A DNA stretch of 28,919 nucleotides from Spirochaetales bacterium. GTDB lineage: Bacteria; Spirochaetota; Spirochaetia; DTKZ01. Below, one piece after another: positions 8,685-15,281 of the stretch; positions within the stretch are counted from its first letter, which is position 1, and each line of letters begins with the position of its first letter. The stretch covers positions 1-28,919 of the forward strand of contig JAISQU010000299.1 in assembly GCA_031274005.1 (NCBI GenBank). Reading direction: 5' to 3'. The position numbers were made by a program, and so were the translations under genes. The notes under the pieces are model-generated. The model did not search any database. It was not told the DNA's origin and saw only the letters and a program-made list of their open reading frames with translations.

Positions 8685-8954
8685 TCAGCGTATCAGCGAG
8701 GGTATCTGCTGAAAAAGCTGCACCGTATACTGCATAAGCCGCGCGAAAAGCCAGGGCCCAAAGAAAATCAGGGCCAGAAAAATCGCCGCGATCTTGGGCA
8801 CGAAGGTCAGCGTTTGCTCCTGAATCTGCGTGGTGGCCTGCAAAATAGAAATAACAAGACCCACCACAAGACTGATAAGAAGCACAGGAGCGGACAAAAT
8901 AAGAATCTCCATAATGCCGCTGCGCAAAAGATAAACAGCCGATCCGATAGTCAT
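8685..8954 (-). CDS. fliQ: FliQ, flagellar export gate protein
   Basis: Small (89-residue) export-channel subunit with two membrane helices: VLLISLVVGLVISILQATTQIQEQTLTFVPKI, the family hallmark, and a second span AIFLALIFFGPWLFARL. GGGAGGA lies upstream of the ATG. It lies between fliP and fliR. Confidence 0.96.
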   Translation of the reverse strand: MTIGSAVYLLRSGIMEILILSAPVLLISLVVGLVISILQATTQIQEQTLTFVPKIAAIFLALIFFGPWLFARLMQYTVQLFQQIPSLIR

Positions 8955-8969
8955 ATCAGGTATCCTCCC

Positions 8970-9746
8970 TTAGCGAAAACTCGCCACAACCTGTTCCGTA
9001 ATAAGGCCCCAGCCGTCCACAAGCACAAACAAAATCAGCTTGAAGGGCATGGAAATCATGACCGGGGGAAGCATAATCATTCCCATGGACATGAGGGCGG
9101 AGGCCACCACCATATCAATAATGATGAAAGGTATAAAAAGCAGTATGCCTATCTCGAAGGCAACTGTCATTTCATGCAGCACAAAGGCGGGAATCAGCAC
9201 CCGCGTGGGAACGTCGGCCAATGTAGCGGGCCGCGGCAGATTCGACAGGCGCATAAAAAGCCGTATATTGTCCGGCTTGCCCTGCATCTGCCGGTACATA
9301 AAAAGCCTCAGGGGCGTTTCCGCGTTTCTGTAGGCTTCTTCCATACCGATTTGGCCCTGCGAAAAAGGCTGGTACGCGTTTGTGTAAATCTGATCGATTG
9401 TGGGCCACATGATAAAAATCGTCAGAAACAGGGCTACGCCCATGATGACTTGGTTGGGCGGCATCTGCTGCAGCGACAGCGCGCGTTTGACAAAATCCAG
9501 AACAATCGCCACCCGCAGAAAAGATGTCATAATGATAATGATGGCGGGAGCAAGGCTCAAAACCGACAAAAGAAGAAGAAGCTGGAGGCTAAAGGCCACC
9601 TCCTGGTTCGACTGCGGCTGGCGTACCGAAAGATCCACAAAGGGTATGGCCAGAGGAGCGGCTTCCGTATCCTGAGCTGCGGCAACGGCGGGGCACAGAG
9701 AAATTATAATAATAATGCCTAAAAGCGCAAAAGTTGTTTTTTTCAT
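8970..9746 (-). CDS. fliP: FliP, flagellar export gate protein
   Basis: Core subunit of the FliPQR export channel. The ATG at 9746 (MKKTTFALLGIIIII) is preceded by GGGAGGGGGG; the longer frame would start at a TTG that is itself part of this ribosome site. The 258 residues include a cleavable signal peptide (about 1-24) and the conserved FliP stretches SVLSLAPAIIIIMTSFLRVAIVLDFVKRAL, MPPNQVIMGVALFLTIFIMWP, and a C-terminal membrane region IGILLFIPFIIIDMVVASALMSMGMIMLPP. Confidence 0.97.
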   Translation of the reverse strand: MKKTTFALLGIIIIISLCPAVAAAQDTEAAPLAIPFVDLSVRQPQSNQEVAFSLQLLLLLSVLSLAPAIIIIMTSFLRVAIVLDFVKRALSLQQMPPNQVIMGVALFLTIFIMWPTIDQIYTNAYQPFSQGQIGMEEAYRNAETPLRLFMYRQMQGKPDNIRLFMRLSNLPRPATLADVPTRVLIPAFVLHEMTVAFEIGILLFIPFIIIDMVVASALMSMGMIMLPPVMISMPFKLILFVLVDGWGLITEQVVASFR

Positions 9747-9772
9747 CCCCCCTCCCAAGTAAGATGAAGAAT

Positions 9773-9804
9773 AGAGTTGTCCGGAAACTTTGAGTTTCTG
9801 AACA
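9773..9804. repeat. Repeated hairpin, copy 1, between fliO and fliP
   Basis: AGAGTTGTCCGGAAACTTT followed by GAGTTTCTGAACA repeats the hairpin near the fliL stop (12926-12956) with only two extra bases (GA). The inner stem GAAACT/AGTTTC is kept; the outer right arm is not. It fills most of the gap between the fliP start and the fliO stop. Confidence 0.7.
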
Positions 9805-9809
9805 CTTTC

Positions 9810-10427
9810 CTAAAAAAGCTTTTTTAGCCTTTCTTTTTGTTTTAGTATAAAGTCCAGCGAACCCGGATCAGCCTGTCCACCTTCCCCCCCGGCCGGCGCG
9901 GACGCGCCGCCCGCACCTTTGCCCAGAAACATCTTCAGGGTATCCGTGAAATTTTTCGGACGCGGAGAAATCCGCGAGGCCTGAAGGCGTATCCCGTCCA
10001 GAGTTTCTTTGTCCTCAAGCTGCGAAACAAGGCGCACGCCGTTCTCGGAGGAACCGACAAGCATAATCTGATTGCCCACTTCCACCAGATGAAGGTGGCG
10101 GTTTCCCGCGAGGGGCCGCGTTTCCAGAACGCGGATAAAGCGCACGCCGTCGTCCCGTGGAGAGCCCGCCTTTTTAATAAAATGAAACACTCCATAAATG
10201 AGGCCCACAACAACGGCAAGGACAAGAATCATGCGCAGAAAATCCCAAACGCCGAAGCCGGAAAGCGGCGTCACGGCAGGAGAGTCTTCCGCGGAGGGGC
10301 CGTCTCCCAAAACAAGAGCGGATTCGTCCGACGTTTGTTCCGGCCCGACCTCCTGCGCATGAACGCTCAGGCCCGCCGCGGAAAACAGCAGAATGAATAT
10401 GATTAATACGCTGTGTATGTGTTTCAG
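9810..10427 (-). CDS. fliO: FliO/FliZ, flagellar export gate assembly protein
   Basis: Helps assemble the FliP ring of the export gate. The frame opens at a TTG at 10484 inside the hairpin array. The more credible start is a CTG at 10427: GGGAGG lies four bases upstream and the product then opens with a clean signal peptide (KHIHSVLIIFILLFSAAGLSVHAQ). The resulting 205 or so residues have an acidic segment, one membrane span (VWDFLRMILVLAVVVGLIYGVFHFI) and a cytoplasmic FliO domain with FIRVLETRPLAGNRHLHLVEVGNQ. No ATG or GTG is available in the region, so the start remains uncertain between CTG and TTG. Confidence 0.88.
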   Translation of the reverse strand: MKHIHSVLIIFILLFSAAGLSVHAQEVGPEQTSDESALVLGDGPSAEDSPAVTPLSGFGVWDFLRMILVLAVVVGLIYGVFHFIKKAGSPRDDGVRFIRVLETRPLAGNRHLHLVEVGNQIMLVGSSENGVRLVSQLEDKETLDGIRLQASRISPRPKNFTDTLKMFLGKGAGGASAPAGGEGGQADPGSLDFILKQKERLKKLF

Positions 10428-10457
10428 GTTCCCTCCCTTGACCCGAAAACCGCTCCC

Positions 10458-10647
10458 CTTTATAAGAGCCTGTCGGACTTCCAATAAATGTGAGCCGAAG
10501 ACGGCTCTGCGTTTTCGGGAAGACCCGAAAACGCATTACTCACGCAATTTTGCCCTGCAAAATTGCGCCGTCTTGAACCACGCAAGGCCATTGCAGCAAT
10601 GGCTTGGCTTGAAGCGCAACAGGCGCATAGGGATCGCAATCCTGATC
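10458..10647. repeat. Array of four stem-loops between fliY and fliO
   Basis: About 190 non-coding bases in an otherwise tight operon. Perfect inverted repeats are: GAGCCG/CGGCTC with AAGA loop (10492-10507); GCGTTTTCGGG/CCCGAAAACGC with AAGA loop (10509-10534); CGCAATTTTGC/GCAAAATTGCG with CCT loop (10543-10567); and GCCATTGC/GCAATGGC with one-base spacer (10587-10603). The array starts within about ten bases of the fliY stop. It shares the words ACAGGCTCTTA and CGCTTCAA, in the same order, with the cluster at the left edge of the window. No T-run follows the stems, so simple termination is unlikely. Confidence 0.8.
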
Positions 10648-11823
10648 TCATGTCAAATCGGACATCCTCTCCATGGGCGATACTATTTCCGTAACGCGGA
10701 CGCCGAAGTTTTCGTCTATAACCACAACCTCGCCCTTGGCGATAAGTTTGTGGTTTACCAGAATATCAACAGGCTCACCGGCCAGTTTATCAAGCTCTAT
10801 GATGGTACCTTCTCCCATGCCGAGAATTTCTTTGATAAGTTTCTTTGTTCTGCCGAGTTCGACGGTCATTTCCATGTACACGTCCATCAGCAGGCTTATG
10901 TTACCATGCTCCATAGGAACAGCTCCCGTATTTAAGCTGGGAAATTGAACCGCCTGTACATTGGGCGCTCCGGATCCCATAACCATGCCGGGATTCTGCG
11001 GCATACCATAACCCTGGGGCATACCGTAGCCCTGAGGCGCCATACCCGGCATTTGCATCTGCTGCTGCATCTGGGGCATTTGCGGCATTTGCATTTGAGG
11101 CTGCATCTGGGGCATCTGCATCTGCTGCTGCATTCCCGCCGCAGGCCGCGGACCGGGCGCCGGAGATCCTCCCGCCTTTTTCGCCGCGATTTCTTTGACC
11201 TGCGAAAGGGTAAAAATTTCGGTAAGGGCTGTGGGCTGCTCCCCCTCAATAGTCAGGGGATAACTTACCATGACAAACTCCCCCTCGGGCAGAGAAATAT
11301 CGCTCTTTACAGACAGCCGGGCTTCCGCGGGATCAGCCATAACAGTGGCCTTTAGCGTATCGCCCAGGATTGTCAGCACAGGGCCGGAAACCTGGGATAT
11401 GGCTTCCTGCAGGGCCGACAGGGCCGCTTCGTTTAATTCGATCCCCTCCTGCCCCATCATGAGGCCGGAAATCGCGGTCGCAAGAGCCTTGGGCAGAAGA
11501 TATGAATGTTCACCCAGAAGGCCGTCGGAAAAATTCTGATTGACCTGCACAAGCTCATCATCTAGAAGGCCGGCAAGACCCGCCCTGGTCAGTACCTCCA
11601 CCCTGGGCGCGCCTATCTGCGTTGTTTTTGTTACAAGAAGGGAAAGGTTCGACGCCTGGGACGCTGTTGTTCCCTGAAGCACCGACTGAAAAGCGGTTTT
11701 TTCCGCGTCCGGCAGAGAGTCCTCAACTTCTTCCGCGGCGGGAATATCCCCTCCCATATCCGCGCCCGGTGAGCCCTGGAGCAAAGCATCTATTTCATCC
11801 TGCGTGAGTGATCCGTCGCTCAT
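10648..11823 (-). CDS. fliY: FliY/FliN-type flagellar motor switch protein
   Basis: C-ring protein of 391 residues with three parts. First, an N-terminal CheY-P-binding segment (SLTQDEIDALLQG, residues 5-17). Second, a CheC/FliY-like middle domain (about 60-210). Third, the C-terminal SpoA (FliN) domain (about 300-385, with NISLLMDVYMEMTVELGRTK and EPVDILVNHKLIAKGEVVV). Between the last two lies a Met/Gln/Pro-rich linker (about 221-275). In the place of the CheC phosphatase motif (E-x-x-N) the sequence reads LQEAISQ, with Ser for Asn, so CheY-P phosphatase activity is doubtful. Such long FliY forms occur in spirochaetes and Firmicutes. Confidence 0.93.
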   Translation of the reverse strand: MSDGSLTQDEIDALLQGSPGADMGGDIPAAEEVEDSLPDAEKTAFQSVLQGTTASQASNLSLLVTKTTQIGAPRVEVLTRAGLAGLLDDELVQVNQNFSDGLLGEHSYLLPKALATAISGLMMGQEGIELNEAALSALQEAISQVSGPVLTILGDTLKATVMADPAEARLSVKSDISLPEGEFVMVSYPLTIEGEQPTALTEIFTLSQVKEIAAKKAGGSPAPGPRPAAGMQQQMQMPQMQPQMQMPQMPQMQQQMQMPGMAPQGYGMPQGYGMPQNPGMVMGSGAPNVQAVQFPSLNTGAVPMEHGNISLLMDVYMEMTVELGRTKKLIKEILGMGEGTIIELDKLAGEPVDILVNHKLIAKGEVVVIDENFGVRVTEIVSPMERMSDLT

Positions 11824-11824
11824 A

Positions 11825-12850
11825 TTACTCGTCTCCTTCCGACGCTAATTCTTCAAACTCTTCTTCTTCGATATCTTCCAGTTTCCTGATAATCTGAACA
11901 GCAAGTTTCTTGCCTACAACGCCGGGTTTGCAGAGAAACTTGGGCCGGCTCCCCACGTTCAGCGTCATGGGGTCGCCCGCGCGTACATTGGGAAGACGTA
12001 TAATATCTCCCACCGTCAGGGCAAGCACTTCCCGGACAGTAAGATCCATGCTGCCAATCTCGGCAAATACGCTCACATCAACGGTAGCCAGCCTTTCACG
12101 GAGAATGTTCAGGTTTTCCGTTGTAGCGCCCCTGCGCACGGAGGAGTACCAGTACTGGGCGCTCAGTTTGGAGATAATGGGCTCGATTGTCAGGTAGGGA
12201 ATACAGAGATTCATCATGCCCTCCACATCTCCTACCTTGGTTTCAAGGGTAACAAGAACGACCATTTCCGTAGGCGGTACAATCTGGGCAAACTGCGGGT
12301 TTGTTTCGATTTGCCCCAGCCGCGGACGCAGGTCAATAACCTGACTCCAGGCCTCGCGCATATTCCCCAGAATCCTGACAACTATGCCCTCCATAACGGA
12401 AGACTCTATATCCGTTAAATCACGCGAGACTTTGACAGCCTCGCCCTTGCCTCCGAACAGGCGGTCTATTATCGAAAAGGTAATGGCCGGATCTATTTCC
12501 AGAACAGAAGAACCCTTTAAGGGATCCATGTTAATAACCGCCAGAGTCGTAGGGTTGGGAATGGAGCGGATAAACTCTTCGTAGGTAAGCTGATCTACAG
12601 AAGCGACGTGAACCTGCACAAGACTGCGTAGCTGCGCGGACAGAGATGTTGTGGTAAGCCGCGCGAAAGTTTCATGCATAATTGAAACAGTACGGATTTG
12701 CTCTTTTGAGAATTTGTCTGGCCTTTTGAAGTCATAGATCTTTATCTTCCGCTGATCGGTTGCCTGATGTACTTCTTCGGTTTCAACATCTCCGGAAGAT
12801 ATTGCGGTTAACAGTTGATCTATTTCATCCTGAGACAGGACTTCGGTCAT
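11825..12850 (-). CDS. fliM: FliM, flagellar motor switch protein
   Basis: C-ring protein that binds phosphorylated CheY and controls rotation direction. The 341 residues start MTEVLSQDEIDQLLTA, the CheY-P binding segment. They continue with the FliG-contact domain (IKIYDFKRPDKFSKEQIRTVSIMHETFARL and a GGKGEAVKVSRDLTDIE loop) and end in a SpoA domain (VREVLALTVGDIIRLPNVRAGDPMTLNVGSRPKFLCKPG). The stop is one base before the fliY ATG. The gene lies behind its own predicted promoter. Confidence 0.97.
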   Translation of the reverse strand: MTEVLSQDEIDQLLTAISSGDVETEEVHQATDQRKIKIYDFKRPDKFSKEQIRTVSIMHETFARLTTTSLSAQLRSLVQVHVASVDQLTYEEFIRSIPNPTTLAVINMDPLKGSSVLEIDPAITFSIIDRLFGGKGEAVKVSRDLTDIESSVMEGIVVRILGNMREAWSQVIDLRPRLGQIETNPQFAQIVPPTEMVVLVTLETKVGDVEGMMNLCIPYLTIEPIISKLSAQYWYSSVRRGATTENLNILRERLATVDVSVFAEIGSMDLTVREVLALTVGDIIRLPNVRAGDPMTLNVGSRPKFLCKPGVVGKKLAVQIIRKLEDIEEEEFEELASEGDE

Positions 12851-12882
12851 GCCTTTTCAGTACCCCCCCATTTACTATTCTT

Positions 12883-12911
12883 ATTATATACACACTGTTA
12901 TAAAAAATCAA
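12883..12911 (-). promoter_or_regulatory. Sigma-70 type promoter upstream of fliM
   Basis: On the minus strand TTGATT (12906-12911) and TATAAT (12883-12888) are separated by exactly 17 bases, with five of six and six of six consensus matches. The surrounding bases are A/T-rich, unlike the neighbouring coding sequence. Transcription would begin near 12875, about 25 bases before the fliM ATG. It would allow fliM and the genes after it to be expressed separately from the upstream operon. Confidence 0.72.
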
Positions 12912-12925
12912 TCACCAATTTCACG

Positions 12926-12961
12926 AGAGTTGTCCGGAAACTTTAGTTTCTGAACAGCTCT
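12926..12961. repeat. Repeated hairpin, copy 2, overlapping the fliL stop
   Basis: The arms AGAGTTGT (12926-12933) and ACAGCTCT (12954-12961) pair with one G-U, and an inner perfect stem GAAACT/AGTTTC sits around TT. The same sequence recurs with few changes at 9773-9804. It may act in mRNA stability or partial termination after fliL. The right arm supplies part of the fliL stop codon. Confidence 0.7.
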
Positions 12962-13523
12962 ATTCACTGCCGGGAATTATCGTTAAATTATCGAAAATGA
13001 CCTGCCGGACCTTTCCGTCGGTCATAATGGAATTGATTTTTTCCGCCAGCTCAACTTTCAGATCATTCTCCTTGCCCGGCGTCAGATCAGAGGTCCGCCG
13101 TGAGGCGAAAAACTGCCGCACAATGTCTTTTATCTGCGGCGTTCTGTTGACAAGTTCGGACTGCACGATTTTATTGCCCTGCTCGTAGCCTATGGAGATG
13201 TCCACCATAACCATCGCCGGCGGCGCGTCCGCTGTACGGGCGCGAATCGAGGTAATATTGGGAAACCAGTCATACACAGGCGCTTTCCCCGCGTAATCCG
13301 CGGATATTTGCTGCTGGCTCATCCCCTGGTTTCCCGCGCCCATAAACTTCATTGTTATAAAAACAACGGTTACGATAAAGATTATCGCGCCCAGACCCAG
13401 GGCCGCCCATTTGAGAATTTGTATAACAAAAGACGGCAAAAATCCGGCTTTTTTGCTTGGCTGAGCTTCTCCGCCTACATCGCCTCCTTCGCCCTCATCA
13501 AACATTTCATTTTCGTCCGACAT
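12960..13523 (-). CDS. fliL: FliL, stator-associated flagellar membrane protein
   Basis: Single-pass membrane protein that in spirochaetes and other bacteria surrounds the stator and supports torque. The 187 residues have an acidic N-terminal tail, one membrane segment (about 36-60) and a periplasmic stomatin/SPFH-like domain ending VELAEKINSIMTDGKVRQVIFDNLTIIP, the FliL signature. GGGAGG lies upstream of the ATG. Its TAG stop lies within the right arm of a repeated hairpin. Confidence 0.94.
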   Translation of the reverse strand: MSDENEMFDEGEGGDVGGEAQPSKKAGFLPSFVIQILKWAALGLGAIIFIVTVVFITMKFMGAGNQGMSQQQISADYAGKAPVYDWFPNITSIRARTADAPPAMVMVDISIGYEQGNKIVQSELVNRTPQIKDIVRQFFASRRTSDLTPGKENDLKVELAEKINSIMTDGKVRQVIFDNLTIIPGSE

Positions 13524-13537
13524 CGCTTTCCTCCCTC

Positions 13538-14269
13538 TTACAAATGTCCGTCCGACAAAATTATTATATCAACCCGCCTGTTGTAGGCGGCAGCCTCCGG
13601 CGTCTGTTCCGCCACCAGGGGAACCGTCGCGCCGAAGCCTGAGACCTGAAACTGGTTTTCGTCCGCTCCGTATTCCGCCAGCCTGTGCAGAACATTCACG
13701 GACCGCGCCACAGAAAGTTCCCAGTTGCTGCGCCAGGGGCCGTCGGGGTCTGTCGCGCTTGAGTCGGTATGCCCCTCAATACGAAACTTCTTGCCGGCCA
13801 TCGCGGGGGATGTCAGAAGATCGGTAAGCCGTACAAGAACATCCCGCGCCTGATCCATATTTATCTCGGCGCTCGCGGAGCGGAAATACGCGTCGGCCGC
13901 GAGCGATATAACAAGCCCCCGCTCATCCTCCTGTATCCGTACCTTTTGGGTGCGGATTTCCGGCTGGAACTCCGTTATTGCCTTTCTGCGGGCCTGATCA
14001 AGAGAGCGGGCGCTGCGCATGGAAGGAAGGGACATGACTGTATTGCCCAGTTCCGCGAGCTGGCCCGCCTCCAGGGTCTTGCCTCCCTGGAGGTTTCCCA
14101 TTCCCATAAAGGAAGCGACAATACCCTGAAGACGAGAGGTTTCGACCTCGGCGACATTATACAAAAGAACAAAAAAGCACAAAAGCAGAGTTACCATGTC
14201 GGCGTAGGTGTTCAGCCAGTCAGCCGCGCCTTCCGGGCATTTCGGGCATTTCGCTTTGGGATTCGCCAT
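13538..14269 (-). CDS. motB: MotB, peptidoglycan-anchored stator subunit
   Basis: Anchors the stator to the cell wall. Of 243 residues, the N-terminal segment CPKCPEGAADWLNTYADMVTLLLCFFVLLY holds the ion-carrying Asp (Asp24, equivalent to E. coli Asp32) at the start of the single membrane span. The C-terminal half is an OmpA-like peptidoglycan-binding domain with RIEGHTDSSATD, NWELSVARSVNVLHRL and YNRRVDI. No Na+-channel partner is seen, and the motif alone does not settle proton against sodium use. Confidence 0.97.
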   Translation of the reverse strand: MANPKAKCPKCPEGAADWLNTYADMVTLLLCFFVLLYNVAEVETSRLQGIVASFMGMGNLQGGKTLEAGQLAELGNTVMSLPSMRSARSLDQARRKAITEFQPEIRTQKVRIQEDERGLVISLAADAYFRSASAEINMDQARDVLVRLTDLLTSPAMAGKKFRIEGHTDSSATDPDGPWRSNWELSVARSVNVLHRLAEYGADENQFQVSGFGATVPLVAEQTPEAAAYNRRVDIIILSDGHL

Positions 14270-14274
14270 CCGCC

Positions 14275-15057
14275 TTAATCCTTATTCGCTTCCTGCCGCA
14301 GGCTTTCCCTTTGTATCGGCGGCAGGTACGCTATGAGTTTTTCCTGAAGAATCCGGGGGTTATCGCCGGATTGTATGGAAAGAACTCCCTCTATGGCAAT
14401 CTCTTTAGATAATAATTCAGTTTTGTTGTTGTCGGCAAGTTTTGCCGCTATGGGAATCATGAACATGTTGGCCAGCATGGAGCCGTACAGGGTCGTAATA
14501 AGAGCGATAGCCATACCGGAACCCAGGGTCGACTGATCCTGTAAGTTCGCGAGCATCGCTATAAGACCTACCAGGGTTCCCAACATGCCGAAGGCCGGGC
14601 CGTATTTGCCCCAGTCCTCGAATACCTTGATGTTGGCAGCGTGCCGTTCCTCGATTTGATTGACCTCGTTATACATAATGCTTTTAATGATTTCCGGGTC
14701 TGTTCCGTCAACAACAAGCTGTATGCCCCTGCGCATGAACTCATCGTCAAGCTCCTGAAGGTTGTCTTCAAGGGCAAGAAGACCTTCGCGCCTGGCCCTT
14801 TCGGAAAACTCCACCAAAACCCGGATCATCTTTTCGGTTTCCAGAACAGGAACCTTGGTGGTAAGCATAAAGAACTTGAAAGCGCTCAGGGTACGGTTTA
14901 AGGGGTTACTCATAAGAAGGGCGGAGAAAGAACCCCCGAAAACCATAATAACTGAAGGTATGTTGACGTATATCATAAGCGAGACGCCGCCGGAGAGAAG
15001 CGCGTATAAGAAAAGCCCCACTCCAAGGACCAAACCGAGAATCATTCCTAAATCCAT
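14275..15057 (-). CDS. motA: MotA, flagellar stator proton-channel subunit
   Basis: Forms, with MotB, the ion channel that drives rotation. The 260 residues show four membrane segments (about 3-21, 29-50, 152-172, 181-203) and the cytoplasmic loop with the RREGLLALED motif (about 89-98) that contacts FliG. The channel signature PAFGMLGTLVGL has its Pro at about 154, corresponding to E. coli Pro173, and is followed by GMAIALITTLYGSMLANM. It lies six bases upstream of motB. Confidence 0.97.
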   Translation of the reverse strand: MDLGMILGLVLGVGLFLYALLSGGVSLMIYVNIPSVIMVFGGSFSALLMSNPLNRTLSAFKFFMLTTKVPVLETEKMIRVLVEFSERARREGLLALEDNLQELDDEFMRRGIQLVVDGTDPEIIKSIMYNEVNQIEERHAANIKVFEDWGKYGPAFGMLGTLVGLIAMLANLQDQSTLGSGMAIALITTLYGSMLANMFMIPIAAKLADNNKTELLSKEIAIEGVLSIQSGDNPRILQEKLIAYLPPIQRESLRQEANKD

Positions 15058-15063
15058 CAGTAC

Positions 15064-15261
15064 CTACTCCTCATTTTTGAACCCGCCTATGCTTTTCCTG
15101 TATTCCACAATTTCGTTATAAATAGTCTGGTAGTCCTCCAGGACTACCAGTTTCTTGCCTGATAACATCATTAAATGGGTGTCGGGATTCTCTTCTATGT
15201 ATTCAATCTGATGGGGGTTTACATAGTAAACCCCCCCATCAAGCCGCGTTACCCTAATCAT
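15064..15261 (-). CDS. flbD: FlbD/SwrD family small flagellar protein
   Basis: A 65-residue protein of the FlbD (SwrD) family, found between flgE and motA in spirochaetes and Firmicutes. The family signature is clear: MIRVTRLDGGVYYVNPHQIEYIEENPDTHLMMLSGKKLVV and a C-terminal helix. In Bacillus, SwrD raises stator-dependent power; in spirochaetes the role is not well defined. It is separated by six bases from motA. Confidence 0.92.
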   Translation of the reverse strand: MIRVTRLDGGVYYVNPHQIEYIEENPDTHLMMLSGKKLVVLEDYQTIYNEIVEYRKSIGGFKNEE

Positions 15262-15281
15262 TCACCCCGTACTTTACTCCT

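Noticed and set aside
8493..9722. Plus-strand open frame of 409 codons opposite fliR, fliQ and fliP
   Set aside because: It is rich in His, Lys, Gln and Asn without any family signature and runs across three well-supported genes and their junctions. It mirrors the hydrophobic codon use of the opposite strand.
9810..9827. Perfect 18-base palindrome at the fliO end (A-run and T-run around AAGCTT)
   Set aside because: It codes for the last residues LKKLF and the stop of fliO. An A/T-only stem is weak, and it is more likely a chance result of Lys and Phe codons.
4573..15057. Possible frameshifts in the long export, stator and switch genes
   Set aside because: Each gene reads through at the expected family length with conserved motifs at both ends, so no broken gene is supported.
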